Below, piece after piece: positions 39,492-47,235 of a stretch of 64,000 nt of DNA. Source of the stretch: Mycobacterium saskatchewanense. GTDB taxonomy: Bacteria > Actinomycetota > Actinomycetes > Mycobacteriales > Mycobacteriaceae. The position numbers and the translations under genes are program-made. The stretch covers positions 992,001 to 1,056,000 of the forward strand of contig NZ_AP022573.1 in the NCBI RefSeq assembly GCF_010729105.1, read 5' to 3'. Below the pieces are notes generated by a model. The model searched no databases. It had not been told where the DNA came from and worked only from the letters and a program-made list of their open reading frames with translations. Each line of letters starts with the position of its first letter. Positions within the stretch are counted from its first letter, which is position 1.

Positions 39492-40382
39492 CTAGCCGGA
39501 AGCGGAGTGCGCCCGGGCGACGAGCACCGGAATCCGGACACCGTGTAGGACCGCGTTGCTCACCGAGCCCAGCAGCACGCCGGTCAGACCGCCCCGGCCG
39601 TGGCTGCCCACGACGAGGAGCTGTGCGGACTCCGAGGCCTCGATGAGGTTCTGCGCCGGCCGGTCGCGAACGACCACCCGATGCACCGTCACGTCGGGAT
39701 ACTGTTCCAGCCAGCCCGCCATACTTTCGGCGAGGCTGCGCTGCGCTTCCTCCTCCACCGTCGCCCAGTCCAGAGCCGGCAGTTCGATCGTCGTCACATC
39801 GCTCCACGCGTGCAAGGTGATCAGGTCGACGCCGCGACGGGATGCCTCGTCGAACGCTATCGCCGTCGCGGCTTCCGAAGTCGGCGAGCCGTCGATGCCG
39901 ACGAGAACCGGCGCGTGCGCGTCGGGCAGCTTCTCGTCGTGGATGACGGCGACCGGGCAGTTCGCGTGCCGCACCACCCCGGAGCTGACCGAACCGAGCA
40001 CGCCGCGCGCGAGTATCCCCCGCCCGGCGGTGCCCATGACGATCATCTCCGCGTGGTCGGACATCTCCACCAGGGCCAGCGTGGGCGTCGCGTACACCAT
40101 CTCCCTGCTGATAGTGGCCTTGTGGCCAGGCGGCATCGCCTCCTCGGCGAGCTTCATGGCGTGCATGATGGCCTTCTTGCCCTCGTCCTCCAGCCGCACC
40201 GCCAGGGCTTCCGGGTAGGCGACCGGCGGCCAGGTCGAGGTGGGGGTCGCCACCGCGTGAACCACGGTGAGCGGGACGTTCCTCATTGCCGCCTCGTGCG
40301 CCGCCCACTGGGTGGCGGCATCGGATGCTGGCGAGCCGTCGACGGCGACGACGACGCCACGTTGTTTAACCGGTATCGGCAT
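39492..40382 (-). CDS. two-domain universal stress protein
   Basis: This 296-residue protein has two UspA domains: the first starts VVVAVDGSPASDAATQWAA and contains GTAGRGILARGVLGSVSSG; the second starts PVLVGIDGSPTSEAATAIA and contains GSHGRGGLTGVLLGSVSNA. Both loops are the ATP-binding G-x2-G-x9-G-S form. ATG 40382 is chosen because GAGAAGGAA precedes it closely. Tandem-Usp proteins of this kind are common members of the mycobacterial DosR dormancy regulon, and a DosR-like box lies 53 bases upstream. Confidence 0.9.
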   Translation of the reverse strand: MPIPVKQRGVVVAVDGSPASDAATQWAAHEAAMRNVPLTVVHAVATPTSTWPPVAYPEALAVRLEDEGKKAIMHAMKLAEEAMPPGHKATISREMVYATPTLALVEMSDHAEMIVMGTAGRGILARGVLGSVSSGVVRHANCPVAVIHDEKLPDAHAPVLVGIDGSPTSEAATAIAFDEASRRGVDLITLHAWSDVTTIELPALDWATVEEEAQRSLAESMAGWLEQYPDVTVHRVVVRDRPAQNLIEASESAQLLVVGSHGRGGLTGVLLGSVSNAVLHGVRIPVLVARAHSASG

Positions 40383-40434
40383 TTCCTTCTCCCTCCATCG
40401 CAAGCGACGCTATGCGAGGGCGGGCCGTCGGTCG

Positions 40435-40452
40435 TGAGGCTTTAGTCCTCAA
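40435..40452 (-). promoter_or_regulatory. DosR-like box upstream of the universal stress protein gene
   Basis: Read on the minus strand the site is TTGAGGACTAAAGCCTCA, which agrees at about 15 of 18 positions with the DosR consensus TTSGGGACTWWAGTCCCS from memory. It lies 53 bases before the start codon, a usual distance. Induction under hypoxia or nitric oxide would be expected. Confidence 0.6.
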
Positions 40453-40634
40453 GATCTCGGGTCACAGGACTTCTGCCCGAACCGGTTTGGGATCCCGTTA
40501 CGGCGCATTCACTGGGAGGACACCGGAGGCGGCGGGCGGGGGACGAAGTATCGCGCGGAACGCGCGACAAACGACACGACGCCGGAGCCGCCTGACGCTA
40601 AACAGGCTCTGGATTTTCGCCGAGAGTGCGCCGG

Positions 40635-41546
40635 CTAGATCTGCCGTTGCTGCAGTCGCGCGATGACCCAGAACGGTAACGCCACGAAGAGCGTGCCGCC
40701 GATCAGGTTACCGATCGTGGTGATCCCGATGTTGGTCAGCAGGCCGTGCTCGCCCCAACCCCAGGTGATCCCTCCGCGCGGTGCGGCGTGATGAAAGAGG
40801 TTGAGCAACAACGGAAGTCCGAGAAACCCGACATTGGCAATCACGTGCTGGGTGCCGCCGATCACGAAGGCGAACGGACCGTAGAACGCAAAGGCCATCC
40901 GGGCCACGTCGCTGCGGGCCTTGAAGAACATGCACATCGCCGTCTGCAGGAACCACGTGCAGATCACCGCGAGCAGCAGGGCCGTCCCGACCGGCTGGCC
41001 GGCCTTCTGGGAGCCGACCGCCGCTGCCCGTTCCGCGAACGCGCCGAGATAGGGACCTCCCGCGGCACCACAGACTGCGACGAAGACAAGCGCCCCAACG
41101 ATGTTGCCGACGAGCCCGACCCCGACGAGGAAGGCGTAGACCCGCACCGTCATCGTGCGTTTGAGCACGGCGAGGAACCCGGCGGCCATGTCGGCGGTGA
41201 TCAGCGACATGCCCGACACGAGGATCAGCACGAACGACATGCCGAACGCCAGGCCCATCAGCAGGCTGGCCACGCCCGGCGTCTTGACTCCCGTGCTCAC
41301 CATCAGCGCGAGCAGCGCGCCGAAGGCCACCATCGCGCCACCGACGAGGGATCGCATGAGGAACGCCCATGGGTGCGAGGCTTTTTCCACCGCCATGGCC
41401 GCCACGCGGTCGACCATGGCCCCCACGCTCAGCGGTTCGAACGGGTCCTCGGCCGAGCGGTCGGGGGGGCCGGCCGACGGGGACGGGGCGACCGTGTCCG
41501 GCACGGACACGCTATCCAGTTGCGGCGCTTCCGCGTTGATCGTCAT
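40635..41546 (-). CDS. formate/nitrite-family (FNT) channel
   Basis: This 303-residue FNT-family membrane channel has a hydrophilic N-terminus of about 40 residues and six transmembrane helices. The conserved central-pore histidine is in FVIGGTQHVIANVGF, and the lysine-bearing DRVAAMAVEKA lies near residue 50. FNT channels pass small monovalent anions or their acids (formate, nitrite, hydrosulfide). ATG 41546 overlaps the anti-sigma gene stop, so it is the last gene of the cyanase operon. By context the permeant could be cyanate, bicarbonate or formate; this is inference. Confidence 0.9.
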   Translation of the reverse strand: MTINAEAPQLDSVSVPDTVAPSPSAGPPDRSAEDPFEPLSVGAMVDRVAAMAVEKASHPWAFLMRSLVGGAMVAFGALLALMVSTGVKTPGVASLLMGLAFGMSFVLILVSGMSLITADMAAGFLAVLKRTMTVRVYAFLVGVGLVGNIVGALVFVAVCGAAGGPYLGAFAERAAAVGSQKAGQPVGTALLLAVICTWFLQTAMCMFFKARSDVARMAFAFYGPFAFVIGGTQHVIANVGFLGLPLLLNLFHHAAPRGGITWGWGEHGLLTNIGITTIGNLIGGTLFVALPFWVIARLQQRQI

Positions 41547-41812
41547 GCGTGTTCGCCTCTCCTAAAGGTGTTGATGGCGCTGAGGACCTGGGAGATGTGC
41601 TCGTCGCTGAGCTTCTCCCCCTCGAAGACGTGGTTGAGGAGGACTTTGAGGTCGAGCATCTGTTGCAGGTAGACCAGACACGGTGGACATTCGTCGAGGT
41701 GTTTGGCCACCACCGCCCCCCACTGGCGCGGATCCGAATCGACGAGATCGTCGACGAGCCGGACGAAGTCGACGCAGTCGATGGCGGGGACTGTGTTGTC
41801 GTAGACGGTCAT
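41543..41812 (-). CDS. zinc-type anti-sigma factor
   Basis: This 89-residue protein has the ZAS motif H38-x3-C42-x2-C45 in AKHLDECPPCLVYLQQ, in a helical fold typical of soluble anti-sigma factors that hold an ECF sigma factor. There is no transmembrane helix, so it is cytoplasmic, and oxidation or zinc loss could release the sigma factor as with RshA/RsrA (inference). ATG 41812 overlaps the sigma-factor stop (ATGA), and the gene overlaps the FNT start at its other end. This genetic linkage supports the pairing. Confidence 0.85.
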   Translation of the reverse strand: MTVYDNTVPAIDCVDFVRLVDDLVDSDPRQWGAVVAKHLDECPPCLVYLQQMLDLKVLLNHVFEGEKLSDEHISQVLSAINTFRRGEHA

Positions 41813-42438
41813 CGTCGATACCGCTTTTCCAATTCGTTTCGAAGATTTCCCCGGGCGCGGTAGAGCAGGGCTCGCTGCCCCTCGGCGGAGAGCCCGAGGA
41901 TCCGCGCCGCCTCGTCGGCCGAGGTGCCGACGAGGTCGCGCAGGATGACAAGCTGCCGTTGGCGCTCCGGCAGCGCGTCGAGTGCGGCACGGACGTACCC
42001 GACGAGTTCGCTTTCGACGGTTCGGTCCTCGGGCAGGAAGCGCTGGGACGGCGGGACACTCCAGTGACCGGCATCGGGGTGACCGGCGGGGTGCATGCGG
42101 CCCGAGAGCGGGTCGCCCGACTCCGCATCCGCGTCGGCCAGCAGTTCGTGGTCGCGGATGCGGGATTCGCGGCGCCGGTGGCGCGAGGCCGTGTTCCTGA
42201 CGATGCTGAACAACCAGGTGCTGACCGAGGAGCGCCCCTCGAACGAGTCCGCCGACTGCAAAACCTGCACCCACGCCTCTTGCACGGCCTCTTCGGCGAC
42301 GGTCGGTGAACTCACCATGGTGCGGGCGAAATTCACCATCGGCCGGTGGAAGTCGCGCACCAGGTTGGCCAGCGGAACCCCGCCGACCAGGCGTTCGGAC
42401 TCGGTGCCCTCCGGTGGCACCGCCACCGGAGTCACCAT
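41809..42438 (-). CDS. ECF-family RNA polymerase sigma factor
   Basis: This 209-residue group 4 sigma factor has region 2 around MVNFARTMVSSPTVAEEAVQ and EAWVQVLQSADSFEGRSSVS, then TWLFSIVRNTASRHRRR. A linker of about 50 residues follows, longer than usual and rich in acidic, histidine and proline residues. Region 4 is ALDALPERQRQLVILRDLVG and SADEAARILGLSAEGQRALL. ATG 42438 gives the natural length. It is co-encoded with its anti-sigma factor and sits inside the cyanase operon, whose upstream region has an ECF-type promoter, so autoregulation is likely. Confidence 0.9.
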   Translation of the reverse strand: MVTPVAVPPEGTESERLVGGVPLANLVRDFHRPMVNFARTMVSSPTVAEEAVQEAWVQVLQSADSFEGRSSVSTWLFSIVRNTASRHRRRESRIRDHELLADADAESGDPLSGRMHPAGHPDAGHWSVPPSQRFLPEDRTVESELVGYVRAALDALPERQRQLVILRDLVGTSADEAARILGLSAEGQRALLYRARGNLRNELEKRYRR

Positions 42439-42448
42439 CGACCCGAAC

Positions 42449-43519
42449 TCAGGCGCATCCGGCCAACTCCCAGCGCAATTGGCCCTCGGACGGCGACTGC
42501 ACAGGGATGAACGCCGCCTCCCGATACCGGCGGCTCGCCGCCGTCCTGCTCGCATAGCCCTTTCCGCCGGCGGTCCGGATCTCGAGATCCGCGCTCGCGC
42601 TGGAAAGCTCGGCGGCGGCCAGGCGCAACGACAGCAGGTCCTTCTTGGTCGGCGCCTGCACCCCGCCGACGGCCGCGGCCAGGCGGCCCAACGTTGCTTC
42701 GGCGCGGGTGAGCCTCTCGGCGACACGGTCGACGTCAGCCGCGAACACGGAGTTGACCCCCCCGAGCCCAAGGCGCGCCTGCTCCACCGCGGTACGCGTC
42801 AACCCCAGGCACATGGCTGACTGCAACACGAGGAACGTCGGGCGAACCGACTGCAGGAACCCGTCGAAGTCACGCGACAGCACCTGATCCGCCGGGACGA
42901 ACGCATCCTTCAGATTCAGGTACGACGACGCGGTACTACCCATCGCCAGTAGATCGAAGTGATCGCCCACGACCACGCCGGGCGTGTCCAACGGCAGGGC
43001 CACGATCAGCCTCTCGCCGCCGCCGCCGACCCGCACCGCGGTCACCATGGTCGAATCGGGGTACAGGTTGCTGGCCCACCGGATCGGGCCCGATACCTCG
43101 TAGCCCCCGGCGACTGGTGTGGCCGTCAGCTCCAGGGTGCCGCAGCCCGCCGCTTCCTTGAACGCCGAAGCCATGCCAGTGACCCCCAGGGTGGCGCCCG
43201 CTAGCAACGGCTCAACCGCGGCCAAGGAGAAAGGCGTTGCCGCCGTAAGCAGGTATTCCACCGCCATGCGGTTGGCCCACAGCGAGAACCCGGTGCTCAT
43301 GCATTCCCCGGAAATCGTGCGAATCACATCGGCCATCTCGGGGAGCCTGCCGTCCGCGTTGCCCGGCGCCCCGATCCCGAGCACTCCGGCCGCGCCCAGC
43401 GCCGCGAAGCTGCGTCGGGAATGGCCCTCGCCGCGGTCCAGCTGCCCGGCATGGGCCCGGATGTCCTCCACGAGTCCGACATCCAGCTGGCTCGCCCTGG
43501 GGTCCATGGTCGCCGTCAT
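42449..43519 (-). CDS. acyl-CoA-dehydrogenase-like flavoprotein in the cyanase operon
   Basis: This 356-residue flavoprotein has the acyl-CoA dehydrogenase/DszC-SfnB fold: an N-terminal helical domain, GVTGMASAFKEAAGCGTLEL and GGYEVSGPIRWASNLYPDST in the beta domain, and a C-terminal helical bundle ending AGGKGYASRTAASRRYREAA then PVQSPSEGQLRWEL. It is shorter than typical dehydrogenases (~380-400) and more like flavin monooxygenase-type members (SfnB, DszC), so it may be an FMNH2-dependent oxygenase. ATG 43519 overlaps the cyanase stop. It may produce or remove a cyanate precursor; this is speculation. Confidence 0.82.
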   Translation of the reverse strand: MTATMDPRASQLDVGLVEDIRAHAGQLDRGEGHSRRSFAALGAAGVLGIGAPGNADGRLPEMADVIRTISGECMSTGFSLWANRMAVEYLLTAATPFSLAAVEPLLAGATLGVTGMASAFKEAAGCGTLELTATPVAGGYEVSGPIRWASNLYPDSTMVTAVRVGGGGERLIVALPLDTPGVVVGDHFDLLAMGSTASSYLNLKDAFVPADQVLSRDFDGFLQSVRPTFLVLQSAMCLGLTRTAVEQARLGLGGVNSVFAADVDRVAERLTRAEATLGRLAAAVGGVQAPTKKDLLSLRLAAAELSSASADLEIRTAGGKGYASRTAASRRYREAAFIPVQSPSEGQLRWELAGCA

Positions 43520-44001
43520 TTCCGTGCCTCCTGAGCCTGCTGGGCGGAATGTTTCCATGCGTAGTCGAGGAACTTGCCGTCGAACGTGACGACCACCCTG
43601 TCGCCCCCCGGATCCGGGCGCCGTTCGACGCTCATCTGAAAGTTGATCGCGCTCATGATCCCGTCACCGAACTCTTCGTGGATGAGTTCTTTGATCGCCG
43701 GCCCGTAGACCGCCAGCGCCTCGTGGAACCGGTAGATCGTCGGATCATCTGCCATCGTGGCATCCGATCCGCGATACGGCACCATCTGCAGTACCGTCAC
43801 CGCCTCGTCGTCAAGGCCGAGCAGCGCAGCGACGGTCGACGCGTCGTCGACCGACAGCGGATGCTGGCCGAGCAGCGCCGCGACCGTCCACACCGGGTCC
43901 TTGCCAATCGATTCGGCGATCTTCGCCCAGCTCAAACCGTGCCGAACGCGGGCCACCTTGATCACCTCGGCGAGGTCGGCCCTGGTCAAAGTCGTTGTCA
44001 C
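43516..44001 (-). CDS. cynS: cyanate hydratase (cyanase)
   Basis: This 161-residue cyanase catalyses bicarbonate-dependent conversion of cyanate to ammonia and CO2. The N-terminal helix-turn-helix-like domain (about 8-75) is followed by the catalytic domain with YRFHEALAVYGPAIKELIHE and FGDGIMSAINF. The catalytic residues line up as R91, E94 and S117, equivalent to R96, E99 and S122 of the E. coli enzyme as I recall it. The length matches the family (156). It is the second gene of the OsmC-cynS-flavoprotein-sigma-antisigma-FNT transcript. Confidence 0.95.
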   Translation of the reverse strand: MTTTLTRADLAEVIKVARVRHGLSWAKIAESIGKDPVWTVAALLGQHPLSVDDASTVAALLGLDDEAVTVLQMVPYRGSDATMADDPTIYRFHEALAVYGPAIKELIHEEFGDGIMSAINFQMSVERRPDPGGDRVVVTFDGKFLDYAWKHSAQQAQEARK

Positions 44002-44021
44002 AGTGGGCTCCCGTCGGATCG

Positions 44022-44546
44022 TCAGTCGGTGATCAGGGTCGAGTCGACGCTCACCGGATTGCGGAACGTATTCACCACGGGCGACCAGGCGATCGCGTTG
44101 TCGTGGATCTCCTTCAGCGTCGCCTCATCAGCGTCCCCCGCCAGCGTCACCCGGCAGCGGACCGCGCTGAAGCCCAGCCGCTTGCCCTCCGGTGTGTCGC
44201 CGACCCCCCAGACCGCGGAAATGTCGATGTCGCCTTCCATTTCGACCTCGATCTTGGTCAGCGTCACGCCGCGGTGCGTGGCGTTGGCCAGCAGGCCCAC
44301 CGACACGCATGAGCCCAGCGCCGCCAGCGCGGTCTCCGAGGGGTTGGGGGCCGAGTCGTCGCCCAGCAACGCGGGCGGCTCGCCCACCAGCATCGGCGCC
44401 AGGTCGCGCACGTAGGTCATGTTTCGGAATCCCGCCTCACACACCGTCGTCGCCTTCAGCGTCTTGCGGCCGGTGGCCGGATTCTCCTTGGCGTTACACG
44501 ACAGCCGGTCGAGCCCTTGTGCGTCGATGACGAGCGCGTCGGTCAT
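44022..44546 (-). CDS. OsmC/Ohr-family protein
   Basis: This 174-residue OsmC-superfamily protein has the family helix NPSETALAALGSCVSVGLLANATHRG, with the reactive cysteine at residue 80, and a second cysteine in FSAVRCRVTL. The fold is that of thiol-dependent peroxidases acting on organic hydroperoxides, though many relatives have other thiol chemistry. ATG 44546 has GGAGG just upstream. It is the first gene of the cyanase operon, 20 bases before cynS, with an ECF promoter 108 bases upstream. A thiol-based role fits a reactive electrophile such as cyanate. Confidence 0.85.
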   Translation of the reverse strand: MTDALVIDAQGLDRLSCNAKENPATGRKTLKATTVCEAGFRNMTYVRDLAPMLVGEPPALLGDDSAPNPSETALAALGSCVSVGLLANATHRGVTLTKIEVEMEGDIDISAVWGVGDTPEGKRLGFSAVRCRVTLAGDADEATLKEIHDNAIAWSPVVNTFRNPVSVDSTLITD

Positions 44547-44653
44547 GAACTTCCTCCGTTTCTCGCTGATTGGATCTGTCACGGAGTTAGTGCTCGGCGG
44601 CCATCGGTGCGTGACGGCGGGCCGCACGGATTTACCGGGACGACACGAAACAT

Positions 44654-44678
44654 GACGTGCCTGAAACATCGCGGTTCC
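44654..44678 (-). promoter_or_regulatory. ECF sigma-factor promoter of the cyanase operon
   Basis: On the minus strand GGAACC is followed so that GGAAC and CGTC are separated by exactly 16 bases, the classic ECF pattern. It lies 108 bases before the OsmC-like start. Since the operon encodes its own ECF sigma factor, this is the likely autoregulated promoter. Confidence 0.65.
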
Positions 44679-44870
44679 GCGTGCCCGCGCGGATGGGTGA
44701 GGCGTTGCTCACTTGCGCCGACTGTGCCCGACGTCGAGGTCTTTTCATGGGCGCGTCGGTGCCGCGGCGATAGCTGGCACCGGGCGTCGGGCCGGCGGCG
44801 GGGCAGGTCGAGGGGCGCGGGCGCCACGCCGAAGGGCAATAAAATCCCACCGATCTTTTCTGGCGTGCGC

Positions 44871-44892
44871 CCGGCGGCGCGGTGGCCGCCGG
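44871..44892 (-). terminator. GC hairpin just after the DUF3097 gene
   Basis: CCGGCGGC (44871-44878) and GCCGCCGG (44885-44892) form a perfect 8-bp stem with a 6-base loop, starting three bases after the stop of the gene at 44896. It separates that gene from the cyanase operon on the same strand. Confidence 0.5.
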
Positions 44893-44895
44893 CGC

Positions 44896-45732
44896 CTACG
44901 GGGCGGTCGGCTCCGTCACGAAGTCGATGAGCTCCTCCACGCGGCTGATCAACGCCGGCTCCAGGTCGTTCCAGTCGCGCACGCGCGCGCGGATGTGCCG
45001 CCAGGCCCTGGCGATGTCGGCCTGGCCGCCGTGCGGCAGGCCGAGCGCCCGGCAGGCGCCGTGTTTCCACTCGATGTGGCGCGGCACGTCGGGCCACACG
45101 GTCAGGCCGACTCGCTGCGCCTTGACGGCCTGCCAGATGTCGACATAGGGATGGCCCACGACCAGCGTGTGGGCCCCACCCGGGCCGCGCCGCACCGCAT
45201 CGGCGATCCGCGCCTCCTTCGAACCCGCGACCAGATGGTCGACCAGCACGCCGAGCCGGCGTCCCGGCCCGGGCGCAAACTCTTCCACGATGCCGACCAG
45301 GTCGTCGACGCCGCCGAGGTGCTCGACGACCACGCCTTCGATGCGCAGGTCTTCTCCCCAGACCTGGGCGATCAGTTCGGCGTCGTGGCGCCCCTCGACA
45401 TAGATGCGGCTGGCGCGGGCGACGCGGGCCCGCGTCCCGGGCACCGCGACCGATCCCGACGCCGTCCGGCCCGCGTCGGCGGGTGCCGGGCGTCGCGGTG
45501 CGGTGAGGATGACGGGACGCCCGTCGAGCAGGTATCCGGGGCCCAGGGGGAAGCCGCGGGTCCGGCCATGGCGATCTTCGAGATCGATGCGGCCGTATTC
45601 GACGCGGACCACCGCACCGACGTAGCCCGTCTGGGCGTCCTCGACGACCATCCCCAACTCCACCGGGTGCTCGGTGGAGCGGGGCTTGCGCCGACCCGCG
45701 GCGAGGACATCGGTTCCATAGCGATCGGCCAC
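44896..45732 (-). CDS. DUF3097 family protein
   Basis: This 278-residue conserved actinobacterial protein matches the DUF3097 family as I know it. The N-terminal part ends in GFPLGPGYLLDGRPVIL, and a Toprim-like strand-helix pattern ASRIYVEGRHDAELIAQVWG lies near residue 105, followed by VVEHLGGVDDL and GVLVDHLVAGSKEARIA. The acidic residues in VEGRHD and LVDHLV are those expected of a metal-binding Toprim-type fold. The function is not established. The gene stands alone. Confidence 0.82.
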   Translation of the reverse strand: MADRYGTDVLAAGRRKPRSTEHPVELGMVVEDAQTGYVGAVVRVEYGRIDLEDRHGRTRGFPLGPGYLLDGRPVILTAPRRPAPADAGRTASGSVAVPGTRARVARASRIYVEGRHDAELIAQVWGEDLRIEGVVVEHLGGVDDLVGIVEEFAPGPGRRLGVLVDHLVAGSKEARIADAVRRGPGGAHTLVVGHPYVDIWQAVKAQRVGLTVWPDVPRHIEWKHGACRALGLPHGGQADIARAWRHIRARVRDWNDLEPALISRVEELIDFVTEPTAP

Positions 45733-45949
45733 CCGGCAATACTAGGAACGCGTTGCGGCCAAACGTGGTTACGGCACGCCAGTGACCGGCCAACCGTGAC
45801 CCGACGGCTTTCCGGTTTGCGGCACAAGGATTGTAAGAATTTGCCAGCAACCGCGTGGCGTTAACCGATCGGTGACCTTAGCGCTGCTACCTTGTGATCT
45901 GCGGTGCCAACGCCGTCGATCCGCAGTGTGGCGGTTAGCGAGGTGGAAG

Positions 45950-46237
45950 ATGGACCTTACCCAATGGGTTTCCAGCATTGTCGCCTTTGTGCGGGCCGGC
46001 TACCCCAGCGGCATGCCGATGACCGGTCATGTGCCGGCGGCGGCCCTGTCTCGTCGGCGGGTGTCCACCGATGAGATCGCCTCGCTGACAGACGAACTCG
46101 CGGGCCACCGGCCCTGGCCGGTCAGCGCCACGGACGTCGGCGTGGCGATCACCCGCATCACGGACGCGATGCCGTCTCCCGAGGACATCGCGCGGATCCA
46201 GCGCCGGCTGGATTGCCGCAAAGCCCCGACCGCTTAG
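45950..46237 (+). CDS. DUF3349 family protein
   Basis: This small protein of 95 residues has the mycobacterial DUF3349 pattern: VSSIVAFVRAGYPSGMP at the start, SRRRVSTDEIASLTDEL in the middle and a C-terminal helix SPEDIARIQRRL. ATG 45950 follows AGGTGGAAG. Structures known for the family show a small helical bundle; the function is unknown. It is convergent with, and overlaps by four bases, the patatin gene. Confidence 0.8.
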   Translation: MDLTQWVSSIVAFVRAGYPSGMPMTGHVPAAALSRRRVSTDEIASLTDELAGHRPWPVSATDVGVAITRITDAMPSPEDIARIQRRLDCRKAPTA

Positions 46238-47235
46238 GGCACACGCTCTTTCGAAGCATCCCCCGAAGGCTTGACCGGGCCGCCGCAGGCCGCCAGAAAC
46301 GCCGGGTAATCCCACGTTGCCAAAAACTCTTGACCCGCTTGCAATCCGCGTTGGTACAGCGCATCGCGCTGCTGCGCGGTGATGTCGAAGTCGATCGGGC
46401 TGACCTCCTCGGCGGGCACAAAGATGGTGCGGCGCACCGTGCACGGGTCGTCGATGTAGGCGTTGTCCTGATTGCTCAGCAATGTCTCGATGGCGGCGAT
46501 CCCCAATGAGACGGGGCCGTGAACCGGGTGCGTCGGCGGGATGCCGGGGCGCGCCGACAACCGGATCCCGAACGTCGGCCACCGGGGCTGCGCATCGGGC
46601 CGGTCGAAGAGCTCCACCGGAAAGTCGGACAGCAACCCGCCGTCGACCCACGTCGCGCCACCAACCCGAACCGGCTCGAAGACATACGGAATCGCCGCCG
46701 ACGCGTGTACCGCCCGCGCCACCGGGAAGTCGTCCGGGTCGACGCCGTAGGAAGGCAGGTCCCATGGGATGCGAACCAGCCGTCGCCGTGACAGGTCGCT
46801 GGCCGTCACGACGAGCGACCAGGCGAACTGGTCGGGCTCCTCGCCGGTGCGCAGGTCGCCAAAGGTGCGCACGCCGAGCTCGGCGAGCAGGCCCGCCAGC
46901 AGCCGTTCGAGATAGTCACCGCGATACACCCCGTCGGACACCAGCAGCGAGAGACCCCCGCCGATCAGCGGTACCCGGCCAATCAGGCTGCGGTCCAAGA
47001 ACTTCCGGTAGTCGATCGAGCGCATCACCTCGCCCAGCCGCGTCATCGGCTCACCGGCGGCCTGCAGCGCCGCCACCAGTGCCGCGACGGTCGCGCCAGC
47101 GCTGGTGCCGGCCACCCGGGGGAACCGGCAGCCGGCCTCGGCGAGCGCGTCGACGGCGCCGACCAGTCCGATCCCCCGGACGCCGCCGCCCTCACAGACC
47201 AGGTCGACCCGTCCGGCCGACACGTGGGCCGTCAT
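46234..47235 (-). CDS. patatin-like phospholipase (Rv2037c-like)
   Basis: This 333-residue patatin-domain protein has the oxyanion GGGVRG at residues 17-22, nucleophile serine 45 in AGTSAGAT, and the dyad aspartate in TWVDGGLLSDFPVEL near 200. Patatins hydrolyse acyl chains from phospholipids or other lipids. The start ATG 47235 overlaps the stop of the ABC ATPase gene, the same arrangement I recall for M. tuberculosis Rv2037c beside Rv2038c. It is the last gene of the sugar-importer operon, which suggests the imported substrate or its lipid carrier is linked to acyl hydrolysis. Confidence 0.87.
   Translation of the reverse strand: MTAHVSAGRVDLVCEGGGVRGIGLVGAVDALAEAGCRFPRVAGTSAGATVAALVAALQAAGEPMTRLGEVMRSIDYRKFLDRSLIGRVPLIGGGLSLLVSDGVYRGDYLERLLAGLLAELGVRTFGDLRTGEEPDQFAWSLVVTASDLSRRRLVRIPWDLPSYGVDPDDFPVARAVHASAAIPYVFEPVRVGGATWVDGGLLSDFPVELFDRPDAQPRWPTFGIRLSARPGIPPTHPVHGPVSLGIAAIETLLSNQDNAYIDDPCTVRRTIFVPAEEVSPIDFDITAQQRDALYQRGLQAGQEFLATWDYPAFLAACGGPVKPSGDASKERVP

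Larger units (their letters stand above)
44547..44895. other. intergenic region upstream of the cyanase operon
   Basis: These 349 bases carry no gene that I can support. They hold the ECF-type promoter at 44654-44678 and, at the far end, the hairpin behind the DUF3097 gene. Confidence 0.6.

Noticed and set aside
40462..40480. Second DosR-like site near CAGGACTTCTGCCCGAA upstream of the universal stress protein gene
   Set aside because: It lacks one base of the spacing between the two half-sites and pairs poorly, so I do not list it as a box.
40553..40567. Hairpin CGCGC-GGAAC-GCGCG downstream of the FNT gene as a terminator
   Set aside because: The stem is only five base pairs without a T-run; it may help but cannot be called.
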